From: CAWGMT01 sp963823675
GTDB lineage: Bacteria > Planctomycetota > Planctomycetia > Isosphaerales > Isosphaeraceae
Direction: 5' to 3'
NCBI GenBank assembly: GCA_963823675.1
Contig: CAWGMT010000013.1
Span: 1-64,000 of the forward strand
DNA length: 64,000 nucleotides
Each line of letters opens with the position of its first letter. Within the stretch, counting starts at the first letter, position 1. Under the pieces are notes generated by a model. That model did no database searches and was not told the origin of the DNA. It saw only the letters and a program-made list of their open reading frames with translations. This document shows, piece after piece, positions 36,057-45,389 of this stretch. The translations under genes and the position numbers were made by a program.

Positions 36057-38798
36057 TTACCAGACGCCGCCGACGGAGAAGTTGAAATACTGAACTTTGT
36101 CGCCGTACTGCTTGAGCACCGGGAAGGCCAGGTCAAACTCAAAAGGCATGGGACCGAAGGCGGGAATCGCGACGAGCAAGCCGGTACCCACCGAGACTCG
36201 CATGTCGCTGAACTGATAGTTGGGAGTGACGGTTCCGAAGTCGGTGAAGAAGATCTGATGGAAGGTGTCGCGGGCGTTCCACGGAAACTGGTACTGCACC
36301 GAGGCCACGGCCATCATGACGCCGCCCGTCGGCACGCCGAAAGCGTGCGGACTGACGGAACGATACTGAAAGCCGCGCATGCTGCCGAAGTTGCCGGCGA
36401 AGTATCGCTCGTAGATCGGCGTCGTCTCGGTCGCGATGCCAAAGTGGCTGCGCAACGTGAAGAACCGCTTGCCGGTACCGTCCGGGCGGCTGCCGGTCGG
36501 GATGTACATCCGGCCCTCGGCGTCGAACTTGCTGAACGTAAAGCTGCCGAAACCCTGTTCGGCCGAGACCTCCAGATACTGACCCTTGGTCGCCATGAAC
36601 GGGCTGTTGCGGTTGTCGAACCGCAAGCTCGGCCGGATCGAGAAGAGCGACGTGAATCCATTCACGGCCAGGTAATTGGCCGGCGCCGGCGTGCGATAGC
36701 CGAAGAAGTCGACGTCCTCGGCACGGACGGCGAGATCGGCGTACATCGACGTGCCAAGCTGACGGCCCAGCGAGAACCGGCCGCCGCCGCGGCGCTCGTC
36801 CCAGTTGGGATAGATACGCGAATAGTAATATCCCGTCGCGCCGGCCCCGATCGGCAGGTCGAAGAGATAAGGTTCGCGCAGGCTGACCTGGATCATGTTG
36901 ATCAGGGTTCCCGCCTGGAGCATCACCCGGAATTCCTGGCCGCCGCCCCGGAATGCCTGGCCGTTGGTGATATCGCTGAAGGAGCGGGGGACGTTGAAGA
37001 TGTCGAAGTTCTTTTCATAGATCTGCACGTTGCCCATGAGCCCCTGAAAGCTGTTGGCGCCGACGCCGATCATGAAACGGCCCGTCGGCGCTTCCTCGAC
37101 CGAGGTGACGATGTCGGCGAACGACCGGTTGGGGAACGGGTCATTCCGGTCAGGCGCCACGTCGGTCATGTTCATGCCGGGGATGCTCGGAAACGTGCCG
37201 GGCGGCTCGCCGGTGCCCACGGGCGGAGGCGGCGGATTGACCGGGATGACGGGCGCTCCGGGCGGTCCGGGCACGGGCGCGGGCACCGGAACCGGCACCG
37301 GCGCTGGCACCGGAACCTCGATCGGCGGTGTATCGGCCGGAGGGCTGAACGGGTTGGCCGCCCCGAACGGCACCAGGCCCGGCGGCGTCGGCTCGGACGT
37401 CGTGCCGGGGCCCTGCCCGGGCGGGGCAGGCTCCGGAGGTGGCCCAGCACCAGGATCTTGCATTCTCGTCTGGGCCGCATCCCCCAGAAGCGGCAGCATC
37501 AAGTCGCCGTAAGGCTTGTCCTTGGGGCGACGTCCCACGATCTTGATGTCGATCGTCTTGCCGTGCTGCGGGTCATTCATGAAGTACCCCAGGGTCATTA
37601 GCCGGCGCCTGAAGAGCTCGATCCTCGTGCGGTCCAGGACCTCGCCGGGCAGCAATCCCGCCTGCACGGCCTCGCGACGGATCACCTTGTCTCGAGTACG
37701 CGTGTTGCCTTGCACTCGCAGCTCGGCCAGTGTATACGGCTCGCCTTCCTCGATTTTGTAGACGAGGTCGACGACGCCGAGCTGGTTGGTGAAGCGCGGC
37801 TCGACGGAGATCTGAGCATCGATGCAGCCGATCTCGCCATACTTGAGGATCATCCGGTTCTTGTCCGCGTCGCGCACCGCCATCATGAATGGCTTGCCCG
37901 AATGCAGCTCCAGATCGGAACGGAGCGTTTCGCTCTTGATCTTGGAGTTTCCCTCGAGGATCACGTTGCGGACCTTGTAACGTGTTCCTTCGTAGACCAC
38001 GAAGGTCAGGTCGACGTGTCCGGGCTTGGCGCCGGGCCGGGTGACCGGGGTCACCTTCACCTCGAAGAAGCCCTGGGAGTAGTAATAGTCGATGAGCTTC
38101 TGGCGGTCTTCGTCGAGCATGTCGCGGTGATACTTGCCGAACAGTCCCAGAATCGGCTTTCGGGAGCCGACATGTGTCTTGAGCGTGGCATCCGAGGCAA
38201 AGACATTGCCCTTGAAGTCGATGCTGCCGAGCTTGACCTTGGGGCCCTCGAAGATCTCGATCACGATCTGGGTGTCGCCCGGATTGCCCCCCTTGACGAG
38301 AGTTACCGAGGCCAGGTCGTAGCCTTTGTCGTGATAGAGCTGGAGGATCTGGCCGACCGCCAGTTGGGCGCGGGTCGGATCGGCCCGGTTGCCGACTTTG
38401 AGCCCGGTGGTGTCCTCGATTTCCTTCTGGCGCACGGCCGTCCGGTGCCGGAACTCGACCTTGGTCAGGACGGGCATCTCGCGGACGCGAAAGATCAGAA
38501 TGTACTTGTGGCTGTTGGGAGGCGACTCCTCGATCCAGGGCGAGACGTCGTTGAACCACTTGGTTCCCATCAAGCTCTTGAGGTCGGCTTCGACCTTCTC
38601 CTGGTCCAGTGGCTGGCCAGCGCGGCTCAGGAGCTTGGCCTTGATCTTCTCGGACGGGATCGTGGCGTTCCCTTCGAACTGGATCGCCGCGATCGTCCCT
38701 TCGGGAAACCTCTCACCCTGCCCACGAGCCGGCGGCCCCACGATGGCCAGAATCGCCAGGATCGCAGCGGACGCGAGGTTTCTCACCTTCAATGTCAT
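36057..38798 (-). CDS. Omp85/BamA-family outer-membrane assembly protein
   Basis: A 913-residue outer-membrane protein of the BamA/TamA family, which folds beta-barrel proteins into the outer membrane. It has a signal peptide (residues 1-26, ending PPARG-Q) and about five POTRA domains (residues 30-440; e.g. IAAIQFEGNATIPSEKIKAKL, VNNVILEGNSKIKSETL-like blocks). A proline-rich linker at about 443-540 has PVPAPVPVPVPAP-type repeats. A 16-stranded barrel then shows GSMRGFQYRSVSP (the conserved RGF motif) and a terminal aromatic residue (VGGVW). The Pro-rich insert between POTRA and barrel is not in classical BamA. It shows that this organism has a Gram-negative-type outer membrane. Confidence 0.9.
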   Translation of the reverse strand: MTLKVRNLASAAILAILAIVGPPARGQGERFPEGTIAAIQFEGNATIPSEKIKAKLLSRAGQPLDQEKVEADLKSLMGTKWFNDVSPWIEESPPNSHKYILIFRVREMPVLTKVEFRHRTAVRQKEIEDTTGLKVGNRADPTRAQLAVGQILQLYHDKGYDLASVTLVKGGNPGDTQIVIEIFEGPKVKLGSIDFKGNVFASDATLKTHVGSRKPILGLFGKYHRDMLDEDRQKLIDYYYSQGFFEVKVTPVTRPGAKPGHVDLTFVVYEGTRYKVRNVILEGNSKIKSETLRSDLELHSGKPFMMAVRDADKNRMILKYGEIGCIDAQISVEPRFTNQLGVVDLVYKIEEGEPYTLAELRVQGNTRTRDKVIRREAVQAGLLPGEVLDRTRIELFRRRLMTLGYFMNDPQHGKTIDIKIVGRRPKDKPYGDLMLPLLGDAAQTRMQDPGAGPPPEPAPPGQGPGTTSEPTPPGLVPFGAANPFSPPADTPPIEVPVPAPVPVPVPAPVPGPPGAPVIPVNPPPPPVGTGEPPGTFPSIPGMNMTDVAPDRNDPFPNRSFADIVTSVEEAPTGRFMIGVGANSFQGLMGNVQIYEKNFDIFNVPRSFSDITNGQAFRGGGQEFRVMLQAGTLINMIQVSLREPYLFDLPIGAGATGYYYSRIYPNWDERRGGGRFSLGRQLGTSMYADLAVRAEDVDFFGYRTPAPANYLAVNGFTSLFSIRPSLRFDNRNSPFMATKGQYLEVSAEQGFGSFTFSKFDAEGRMYIPTGSRPDGTGKRFFTLRSHFGIATETTPIYERYFAGNFGSMRGFQYRSVSPHAFGVPTGGVMMAVASVQYQFPWNARDTFHQIFFTDFGTVTPNYQFSDMRVSVGTGLLVAIPAFGPMPFEFDLAFPVLKQYGDKVQYFNFSVGGVW

Positions 38799-39185
38799 GA
38801 GCGCTCGTTCCTGAACCGAACCGATCGAGAGCCGCCGGAGCGACGTCCGTCTCCAGCGCTCTTCGGAGCTAAGAACACACGATCGAGCGCCGGTGGCTTA
38901 CGAACGCGGCTGGCCGGCTAGCCAGCGGACGACACACCGGACCGTTCGATCCACACGAGCAGGATCGTGAGCGCGTCGTTCGCGCTCATTCGACTGAGCC
39001 GGCGACCAGGTTCCACGGGCACCAAGAACCCAGGCGCGCTTCCACCATCCCTGGCTAGGGCGCGTCCTGGCCCATGCGTCGCCGTTCTGTGATATGACTA
39101 GGCCGGACCTTGTACCTCAGACGTCACGATCTCGCAAGCCCGGAAGCCGATCTTTCCGCCCTTCCTACGCAGATTTCCCCTGATC
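38799..39185. other. Gene-free region
   Basis: No gene or convincing regulatory signal is seen between the Omp85 start and the methyltransferase end. It should contain the Omp85 promoter on the minus strand. Confidence 0.4.
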
Positions 39186-39920
39186 TCAACCGGGTTTTCG
39201 GGCCAGGAATCCCGAATGCCCCGGGCCAAACCGTAAGGGCCCATAGCCCTTCAAGGTACGCACCTGGAACCCGGTTTGCCGCAGCTTTCGGACAAGCTCC
39301 ACCCGTGGAAGCAATCGCTGTTGATGAATCTCATGATCGCGCCGATACGATTCGCCGACCCTTCGGAAGCTGGTGATCTCGCGCGTCAGCAGCTTGGGGC
39401 GGCGGTCCTCCCGGCTGGTCACGAGCACGACCCAGTCCTCTCCTTCCCAGAAGTTCTTCAGGGTGCCGCCGCCGGGAACACGCCCCGGCCCGGCGACATC
39501 GCCGAGGAAGATGCCCCCAGGCGCTGGCGCCTCCTGAATCCGCCGGAACAGCGCCTTCAGTTTCGACCAAGAATGGCCCGTATCGAACAGATAGTTGAGG
39601 CATTCGCCGACCGCCGCGACGGCCACGCAGGCAGGAATGTTTGCTGTCAGGAGCGATTGGGTCCGGAATTGACCGCGGGGAACGCGCGTCTGCGCGAGCG
39701 CAATCATCGCCGCGGAGACGTCGATTCCGAGCACGTCGTAGCCGGCGTCGGATACAGCCCTCGAGAGAATGCCGCTGCCGCAGCCGAGATCGACGAAACG
39801 GCCGCGGCTGAAGCCGCCGTGCCGGAGAGCGTCGAGCAAGACCGGAGCGGCCGCACGGGCAAAATGGCCGAAGCCGGCGTCGTGGATGTAGGCAAGATCG
39901 TTGCGGTAGGCGTCGGGCAT
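39186..39920 (-). CDS. Class I SAM-dependent methyltransferase
   Basis: A 244-residue Rossmann-fold methyltransferase. Motif I is FVDLGCGSGILSRAVSDAGYDVLGIDVSAAMIALA (about residues 40-75), followed by motif post-I and AAVGECLNYLFD (motif II region). The C-terminal half, with FEGEDWVVLV-type strands and SFRRVGESYRRDHEIHQQRLLP, resembles the small-molecule branch. ATG 39920 is supported by GGGGA nine bases upstream; a TTG at 39956 would overlap the previous gene. It lies 32 nt downstream of the DUF4276 gene on the same strand, so it may belong to the same operon; whether it is functionally linked is unknown. Confidence 0.85.
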   Translation of the reverse strand: MPDAYRNDLAYIHDAGFGHFARAAAPVLLDALRHGGFSRGRFVDLGCGSGILSRAVSDAGYDVLGIDVSAAMIALAQTRVPRGQFRTQSLLTANIPACVAVAAVGECLNYLFDTGHSWSKLKALFRRIQEAPAPGGIFLGDVAGPGRVPGGGTLKNFWEGEDWVVLVTSREDRRPKLLTREITSFRRVGESYRRDHEIHQQRLLPRVELVRKLRQTGFQVRTLKGYGPLRFGPGHSGFLARKPG

Positions 39921-39952
39921 CGATATGTTCCCCGCGGATGGAACGGAGACGA

Positions 39953-40608
39953 TCAACGTCGCCGTTTCCTCGCTTGAACCAGGAGAGAATGGAGCTCCTT
40001 GAGCAGCTTTCGGAAAGAGCGAGAGCGTCGGGTCATCCCTCGAGTGAATGGTAGAATCTCAGTCAATTGTGCTTGGTGTATCGTTTCCTCGTATTTCTTC
40101 AGACCAATCAGATTCGCCACGTATTTCTTGCAGTCGGCGACCTCTTCGATCTTCGTTGCTACGGGAAGCGATCGGCGCGCAACGTGAATTGCAGATTTGT
40201 TAGCTCATTTCGAAACCGGGATGAAGCGAACGCCGCGAGGAACCAGGCTTCATATTCTCGCTTCGCAACGACGACCCCGACGGGATAAGAACGAGGAACG
40301 ACGGTCAAGGCGCGTTGCAGCAGGTCCTGACCGAGGACCATCGGGCACTCTTCGTCGGCGTCAAGAAGAACAAGCACAGCATCCGGTTGCCGAAGGAGCG
40401 CAATCTCGACGTAATGCTCGACTCCCAGTTCGTTCTCCGCGTCGTGGGTGACCGTCAGAGCGCCCCTCCCCGCGGCGCGAACGGGGCCGGCCACGTCAAC
40501 CTCGAAGTTATGGTAGCGCCGAGACGCCAGCCACCGTCGCAAGAGGATCGGGACGGCGTGCACTTCTCCATGGCCTTCCACGATCGGCACGATAGCATAC
40601 CTGGGCAT
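39953..40608 (-). CDS. DUF4276 TOPRIM-like nuclease-type protein (one frameshift)
   Basis: Joined product of about 218 residues. The first frame (MPRYAIVPIVEGHGEVHAVPILLRRWL...DAVLVLLDADEECP...VVVAKREYEAWFLAAF) holds the TOPRIM-like acidic residues: Glu in VEGHGE and Asp-x-Asp in LDADEE. It stops at 40159. In the adjacent frame the protein continues perfectly to 39953 (VADCKKYVANLIGLKKYEETIHQ...MTRRSRSFRKLLKELHSLL), so the break near 40165 is a one-base shift, likely a sequence error. DUF4276 proteins usually follow AAA ATPases, as here (7-nt gap). The architecture parallels OLD-type and PARIS ATPase plus TOPRIM defence pairs. Confidence 0.82.
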
Positions 40609-40615
40609 GGCTTCA

Positions 40616-41797
40616 TCAGACCCTGATCATCAGACCTTGAAGAAATCGGCTTCGGCTCCAGTCGTTCAACGGGTTGCCCTCAGTCCATAGAGCATTGGAC
40701 CGGAGCAATCGGCCGACTGTCTGCGGCGGCTTCAAATTGGACAGGACTTCCTTGCTCAACGAGTAGATGTTGCTCGTTCCCTCGTCCCACTGGACGATCC
40801 TGATTCGCTCGCCTTTGGCTGAGGGATGGCTGAGAATTTCAGGGTTATGGGTCGAGACGACGACCGGAAACTCCTCGCTCGAAGCCTCGATGGCATCGAG
40901 CAGGACTCCATGAGCGTAGGGGTGAAGAGAGTCCTCGATCTCGTCGATCAGGACGATCGAAGGGCGGGGCGTTTGCCTTAGCGCAAGGAGGATTCCAAGG
41001 GCGCGCAATGTGCCGTCTGACATTGCTGAGGCATCGAACAGATCAACCTGACCGTTTCCGCGGATTTGATCGAATACAATTATCCTTCGTCCGACGACAG
41101 TGCTAGTCGAGACGCCCCGAATACCCGGCATGGCCTCGCGCAGCCTCAGCTCGACCCACTTGCGCTCTGCCGGGCACAGGCGATCAAGAACATCGCCAGC
41201 GTTCCCACCGTCGTGATGCAGCCGCTCTTCCTTGCCGATTCGAGGCCCGCTGCGCATGGCCTCAGGGGAAAGCTGGTATACCGATGCAAGCCGGATCGCC
41301 TCGATGATCTTTTTCCAGAGCTCGTTCGTCCCAGCGATGAGTGGGAGTACGAGAGTTTTCAAATCGAGCACTGGGTTGAGTTGGGTGCCGTCGCTGTGAA
41401 AACTGGACACGGATCTGTCGAAGGAAAACTCGTTAGTCGCGCTCAAGACCTCTCGCAGAATGCCCGACCTTTTTCTCGCGTCGGAGAACCCGAACTCAAA
41501 TCCGTAAACGGCATTGGACCCGTCATCGAGCTCAATGCGGACAGCAAGGGCGGTATTTGCTTTGGCCTCGCCCCGCAATTGCCGCGGACCAAGACCGAGC
41601 ATTCCGCCGCGTCTGTCCCAAGCGGTCCTGAAGGAGTCAGTCACCGCCTCGCTGAGGAAGCTCATCGCGTCTAAGAGCGTTGACTTTCCAGCTCCGTTCC
41701 GCCCTACCAGGAAGGTTACATCGTCAAGGAGCAGGCGCGCGTCCGAGAACGCCCGGTAGTTGCGGAGTCGCAGTTCCCGAACCTTGGCTTGAGTCAT
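40616..41797 (-). CDS. AAA family (AAA_21, OLD-like) ATPase
   Basis: A 393-residue SMC/ABC-like ATPase: Walker A LVGRNGAGKSTLLDAMSFL (about residues 31-49), a large helical insertion, signature-like SAMSDGTLRALGILLAL, Walker B SIVLIDEIEDSLHP and H-loop VVVSTHNPEILS. The domain order equals AAA_21/OLD-type ATPases that act with TOPRIM nucleases in phage defence. It is followed 7 nt later by the DUF4276 gene. A sensor-effector pair is proposed: the ATPase detects a phage feature and controls the TOPRIM-like partner. No phage data exist here; this is inference from architecture. Confidence 0.87.
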   Translation of the reverse strand: MTQAKVRELRLRNYRAFSDARLLLDDVTFLVGRNGAGKSTLLDAMSFLSEAVTDSFRTAWDRRGGMLGLGPRQLRGEAKANTALAVRIELDDGSNAVYGFEFGFSDARKRSGILREVLSATNEFSFDRSVSSFHSDGTQLNPVLDLKTLVLPLIAGTNELWKKIIEAIRLASVYQLSPEAMRSGPRIGKEERLHHDGGNAGDVLDRLCPAERKWVELRLREAMPGIRGVSTSTVVGRRIIVFDQIRGNGQVDLFDASAMSDGTLRALGILLALRQTPRPSIVLIDEIEDSLHPYAHGVLLDAIEASSEEFPVVVSTHNPEILSHPSAKGERIRIVQWDEGTSNIYSLSKEVLSNLKPPQTVGRLLRSNALWTEGNPLNDWSRSRFLQGLMIRV

Positions 41798-41816
41798 TCC
41801 GGCTGCTCCCCGTCGT

Positions 41817-43907
41817 CTATTTCTTCAATTCCTTCCACAAAAACGTAAACGCCAGCGCATCCATGAACGCCGCCTGCTTGTTGTCGGCGGCCGCCGAGTG
41901 GCCGCCCTCGATGTTTTCATAATAGACGACGTCGTGGCCCTGTTCGCGCATCCGGGCCACCATCTTCCGCGCGTGGCCGGGGTGGACGCGGTCGTCGCGG
42001 GTCGAGGTCGTGATGAGCGTGCGGGGGTATTTCACCGACTTCTTCACGTTGTGATAGGGTGAAAACGTCTGGATGTAAGCCCATTCCTCGGGCACGTCGG
42101 GATTGCCGTATTCACCCATCCAGCTCGCGCCGGCGAGCAGGTGATTGTAGCGCTTCATGTCCAGCAGCGGCGATCCGCACACGATCGCACCAAACAGGTC
42201 GGGACGGCGGGTCAGCATGTTGCCCATCAGGAGGCCGCCGTTGCTCCGTCCCTCGGTTCCCAACCTCGCGGGCGAGGTCACCTTCCGCCGGATCAGGTCC
42301 TCGGCCACCGCGATGAAATCGTCGTAGGCCCGATGCCGATCGGCTTTGAGCGCGGCCTGGTGCCATTTCGGCCCAAATTCGCCACCGCCCCGAATGTTGG
42401 CGACCACATACACGCCCCCCTTCTCCAGCCAGGCCGCTCCGATCGTGGGGCGATACGCGGGGAGCATGGGAATCTCGAACCCGCCGTAGCCGTACAGTAA
42501 GGTCGGATTGCCGCCATCGAGAGCCAGGTTCCGGGGGCCGATCTCGAAGTAAGGAACGCGAGTGCCGTCTTGCGACGTCGCTGCATGCTGAGCGACCGTC
42601 AAGCCCTTCGCATCAAAGTAGACGGGAAGCTGCTTGAGGGCCTGCGCGGGGCCTGCCCCGGCAGTCCCGATCGCCAGCGTGGTCGGGGTCAAGAAGTCGG
42701 TGGTTTCGAGGAAATAGTCGTCGGAATCTAGGGCATCGACGGCCCGGACGGTGGCATGGGTAAATTCCGGCAGGCCCGGCAGCGGCTCACGATTCCAGCG
42801 CCCAGCCTTGTGCGTCAGGACATAAACGCGGCTCCGTACGTTGTCGAGCTCGGTGAGCAGGATGTGGTGGCGAGTCGGGCTGATCGCGGCCAATGATTTC
42901 CGCTCGGTCGGCTCGAAAAGCACGTCGAACGTGCGATCTCCGTTCAGGAACGCTTCCAGGGGCGCCACGATCAGACCGCCGGCTGGGTACGTCTTGCCGC
43001 CGACGGTCCAATCCGAGCGCAGCCGGATCAGGATCCACTCGCGATGCAGGTAAACCAGGGCGTCGTCAGGCTTGGCGATCGGGATCAGCTTGAGATCGCG
43101 GCGCAGAAAGTATTCCGAGGTCCAGAACGTCGGCCTGCGGCTGACGAGATCGCGCTCAAAGCCCGGAGTGAGGTCGCGACTGGCCGCAACGCTCATGTCC
43201 GTGGTCTTGCCCTCGAAGACGAGTGCGGCCGATTCCAGCGGCGTGCCTCGCTTCCACTCCTTGACGAGGCGAGGGTAGCCCGAGGTCGTGAGCGACCCTG
43301 GCCCGAAGTTGGTGCCGACGAAGACACTATCATGACCGCGCCAGCCGAGCTGGCTCTTCGCCTCGGGCAGTTTATATCCATCCGCGACAAACGCCTTGGC
43401 GGCGACGTCGAACTCGCGAATGACCGAGGCATCGGCGCCTCCGCGCGACAGTGAGATCAGAACAAGCTGGTTCTCGGGTCTCAAGAACTGAGCTCCCCGC
43501 CAGACCCAGTTTTCCTTTTCCTGCTTCGCCAGGGAGTCGAGGTCGAGCACGACTTCCCAGGCAGGCTTGGCCTTGCGGAATTCCTCCAGGGTCGTGCGCC
43601 GCCAGATCCCGCGTCGGTTCCTGGCGTCGCGCCAGAAGTTGTAATAGAACGACCCGTGCTTCGAGATCATCGGGATGCGGGCGTCGGAATCGAGTATTTC
43701 CAGCAAGCGGCGATCGAGCGCCCGGAACTGGTCGGAATGAGTGAATTCGCCCGTGCTCTCGGCATTGCGCTCCTTGACCCAGGCGAGCGGTTTCTCGCCC
43801 GTGACCTCCTCGAGCCACAAATAGGCGTCCTCGGGCTCATCACCGGCAGCCGCGAAGGGAGCACTGAAGATCAGAACCAGCAGGCAAGACAGCAAGCCGC
43901 GAGTCAT
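41817..43907 (-). CDS. Prolyl oligopeptidase family protein (S9A)
   Basis: A 696-residue serine peptidase with a signal peptide (MTRGLLSCLLVLIFSAPFAAAG, GAGGA 7 nt upstream of ATG 43907). The N-terminal seven-bladed propeller spans about residues 60-420. The alpha/beta-hydrolase domain carries the catalytic Ser in EGRSNGGLLMGN, the Asp in TSTRDDRVHPGHA and the His in NIEGGHSAAADN. These are the S9A motifs; such enzymes cleave after proline in short peptides. The export signal suggests periplasmic nutrient-peptide degradation. An alternative start at 43949 lacks the signal. Nothing indicates a link with the AAA gene 19 nt downstream. Confidence 0.92.
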   Translation of the reverse strand: MTRGLLSCLLVLIFSAPFAAAGDEPEDAYLWLEEVTGEKPLAWVKERNAESTGEFTHSDQFRALDRRLLEILDSDARIPMISKHGSFYYNFWRDARNRRGIWRRTTLEEFRKAKPAWEVVLDLDSLAKQEKENWVWRGAQFLRPENQLVLISLSRGGADASVIREFDVAAKAFVADGYKLPEAKSQLGWRGHDSVFVGTNFGPGSLTTSGYPRLVKEWKRGTPLESAALVFEGKTTDMSVAASRDLTPGFERDLVSRRPTFWTSEYFLRRDLKLIPIAKPDDALVYLHREWILIRLRSDWTVGGKTYPAGGLIVAPLEAFLNGDRTFDVLFEPTERKSLAAISPTRHHILLTELDNVRSRVYVLTHKAGRWNREPLPGLPEFTHATVRAVDALDSDDYFLETTDFLTPTTLAIGTAGAGPAQALKQLPVYFDAKGLTVAQHAATSQDGTRVPYFEIGPRNLALDGGNPTLLYGYGGFEIPMLPAYRPTIGAAWLEKGGVYVVANIRGGGEFGPKWHQAALKADRHRAYDDFIAVAEDLIRRKVTSPARLGTEGRSNGGLLMGNMLTRRPDLFGAIVCGSPLLDMKRYNHLLAGASWMGEYGNPDVPEEWAYIQTFSPYHNVKKSVKYPRTLITTSTRDDRVHPGHARKMVARMREQGHDVVYYENIEGGHSAAADNKQAAFMDALAFTFLWKELKK

Positions 43908-44123
43908 CGGGGTTTCCTCGATTCCTGAAAGATCTTGATAAGGCAGCACCCATGGTCCGGGCGCGTCCGGCCGTTCCCGAGGCGGCCGTCCGCTGCCGGC
44001 GAATCGACCGCAACGTCATTTTCGGGGAAAGTCGGATTGTACCGAAAGGAGGATCTTGCGGTCAGATGGTCGCACGACAACCCGCGCGGGACTTGGGATG
44101 CCGAAAAGTGATCGAGTGATTGT

Positions 44124-44146
44124 GGGACGGATTGGCAATCCGTCCC
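44124..44146 (+). repeat. Perfect palindrome gggacggatt-ggc-aatccgtccc
   Basis: Ten-base arms with a 3-nt loop. It lies downstream of no coding gene on the plus strand and upstream of the prolyl oligopeptidase on the minus strand. It may be a small REP or a regulatory hairpin. Confidence 0.7.
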
Positions 44147-44491
44147 GGTGAATTCGGATCTGCGGGTCGCCGAAGCGGCCCAGGCAGCGCGAAGCCATCA
44201 TGGCGCAACACCTGTCGTAGACAATGGTTCGGTGAAAGGGCAACCTGGGCTTGCTGACTCTCGCGATCTTCTCCGGGCATGGTAGTAAATGAGAGCCAGT
44301 GGGAGGAATCCGCTGGTTTTTTTCCGTTTTGGCCCCCACGGTCAAGAGCCCCGGGCCGAGGAGCCGGCCGGCGCGCCCTCGAAGGGCAGGCAAGTGGGGA
44401 TTGATCTAACTCACAACTAGCGCGAATCTTACGAATGAGAGAGCCGTCTTCCGGTGGCCTGGTTCAATCGCGGGCAACACCCCCGGCAAAC

Positions 44492-44542
44492 TAGCCCAAA
44501 GCGCAAGCGAGTGTATCCGGAACCCTCGCTTGCGCTTTTTGG
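44492..44542 (+). repeat. Palindromic repeat, family P, copy 2 (degenerate right arm)
   Basis: Left arm tagcccaaagcgcaagcgag, centre tgtatccggaacc, right arm ctcgcttgcgctttttgg. It is preceded by tcaatcgcgggcaacacccc, the same flank as in the other copies. The right end has decayed. Confidence 0.8.
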
Positions 44543-44787
44543 TGTTGCGCTTTTGCGACTTGGCCGCGAAGGGGCTGCAACATGAGCCAGCCACCGCATA
44601 CGATTCGACCGATCTGACTGATCCGACCGATCGGGGCTTTCCAGCCTGACTCTTCGGGATGTCAGGCTGGAAAGCCTGACCTACTCAAACACCGTGTCGT
44701 CTAGCCATGTGTCGGGCCATTGATTCTATTGGCAGTTGAAGGCGCATCCAGTCGCGCATCGTGCGCCACGATCACCGACACATAGTT

Positions 44788-44847
44788 GGCACATACTTGG
44801 CATACTTGGCATGTTCTGGCGCGTGCCAAGTATGCCGAGTATGTGCC
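44788..44847 (+). repeat. 24-bp inverted repeat with 12-nt loop
   Basis: The arms ggcacatacttggcatactt... (44788-44811) and its complement at 44824-44847 differ at one position. The tggcata words are also tandemly arranged inside each arm. It is an isolated non-coding structure next to the family-P palindrome at 44925. Confidence 0.8.
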
Positions 44848-44924
44848 GAGTATGCGGTTGGACGGCGGAATAACCCGTGCAACTCACGGCCTCAGTCAAT
44901 TGCGGGTAACACCCCCGGCATACG

Positions 44925-44975
44925 AGCCCGAAGCGCAAGCGAGTGTATCCGGAACCCTCGCTTGCGCTTCGGGCT
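44925..44975 (+). repeat. Palindromic repeat, family P, copy 3
   Basis: Arms agcccgaagcgcaagcgag and ctcgcttgcgcttcgggct flank the tgtatccggaacc centre. The upstream flank tcaattgcgggtaacacccc is shared with copies 1 and 2. Confidence 0.85.
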
Positions 44976-45069
44976 AGTATGGCCGCCGGGACGGGTACGC
45001 GGAGTGTTACCCAAACAACCGCGCGCTTGAACCAGGCCCCGAAAGAGCGCCAGAATTTGCCGTAACTTG

Positions 45070-45103
45070 AATAGGATTCTTCGCGATAAACGATCTCGGC
45101 CAT
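45070..45103 (-). pseudogene. GxxExxY gene remnant (first 11 codons)
   Basis: MAEIVYREESY, then unrelated sequence. The 5' leader (cctccttttgggc and the cgtggtt repeats to 45265) matches that of the intact GxxExxY gene at 47507. It is a truncated copy that kept its promoter and ribosome site. Confidence 0.7.
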
Positions 45104-45389
45104 AGCGGTCCTCCTTTTGGGCCTCTCGGCGCGGTCCGGTTTTCGTGGATTTCGTTAATTTCGTGGTTAATCCGGGCTGATCATCGCTTTTCAGAATCCC
45201 ACCCTCGGCGACGTGTTGAGGCACCGGAGTGGTTGAACCACGAAATTAACGAAATCCACGAAAAAACTCGGAGCGTTAAGAATCGACCGACGAATCCTGC
45301 GCACCGCAGTGTCGCCAGTTAGGGGTTTTTCCAGGCGGAAAAAGGCAGGGGGCCGATCTGGTTGATGGCCCACCACGCGGCGTGTCAAA

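Larger units (their letters stand above)
43908..45069. other. Gene-free, palindrome-rich region
   Basis: No gene is supported. The stretch holds four palindromes (listed separately) and low-complexity flanks. It begins a repeat-rich zone running to 49 kb. Confidence 0.55.

Noticed and set aside
35310..37601. Plus-strand frame of 763 codons
   Set aside because: It runs antisense through the Omp85 gene and tandem repeats; artefact of high GC content.
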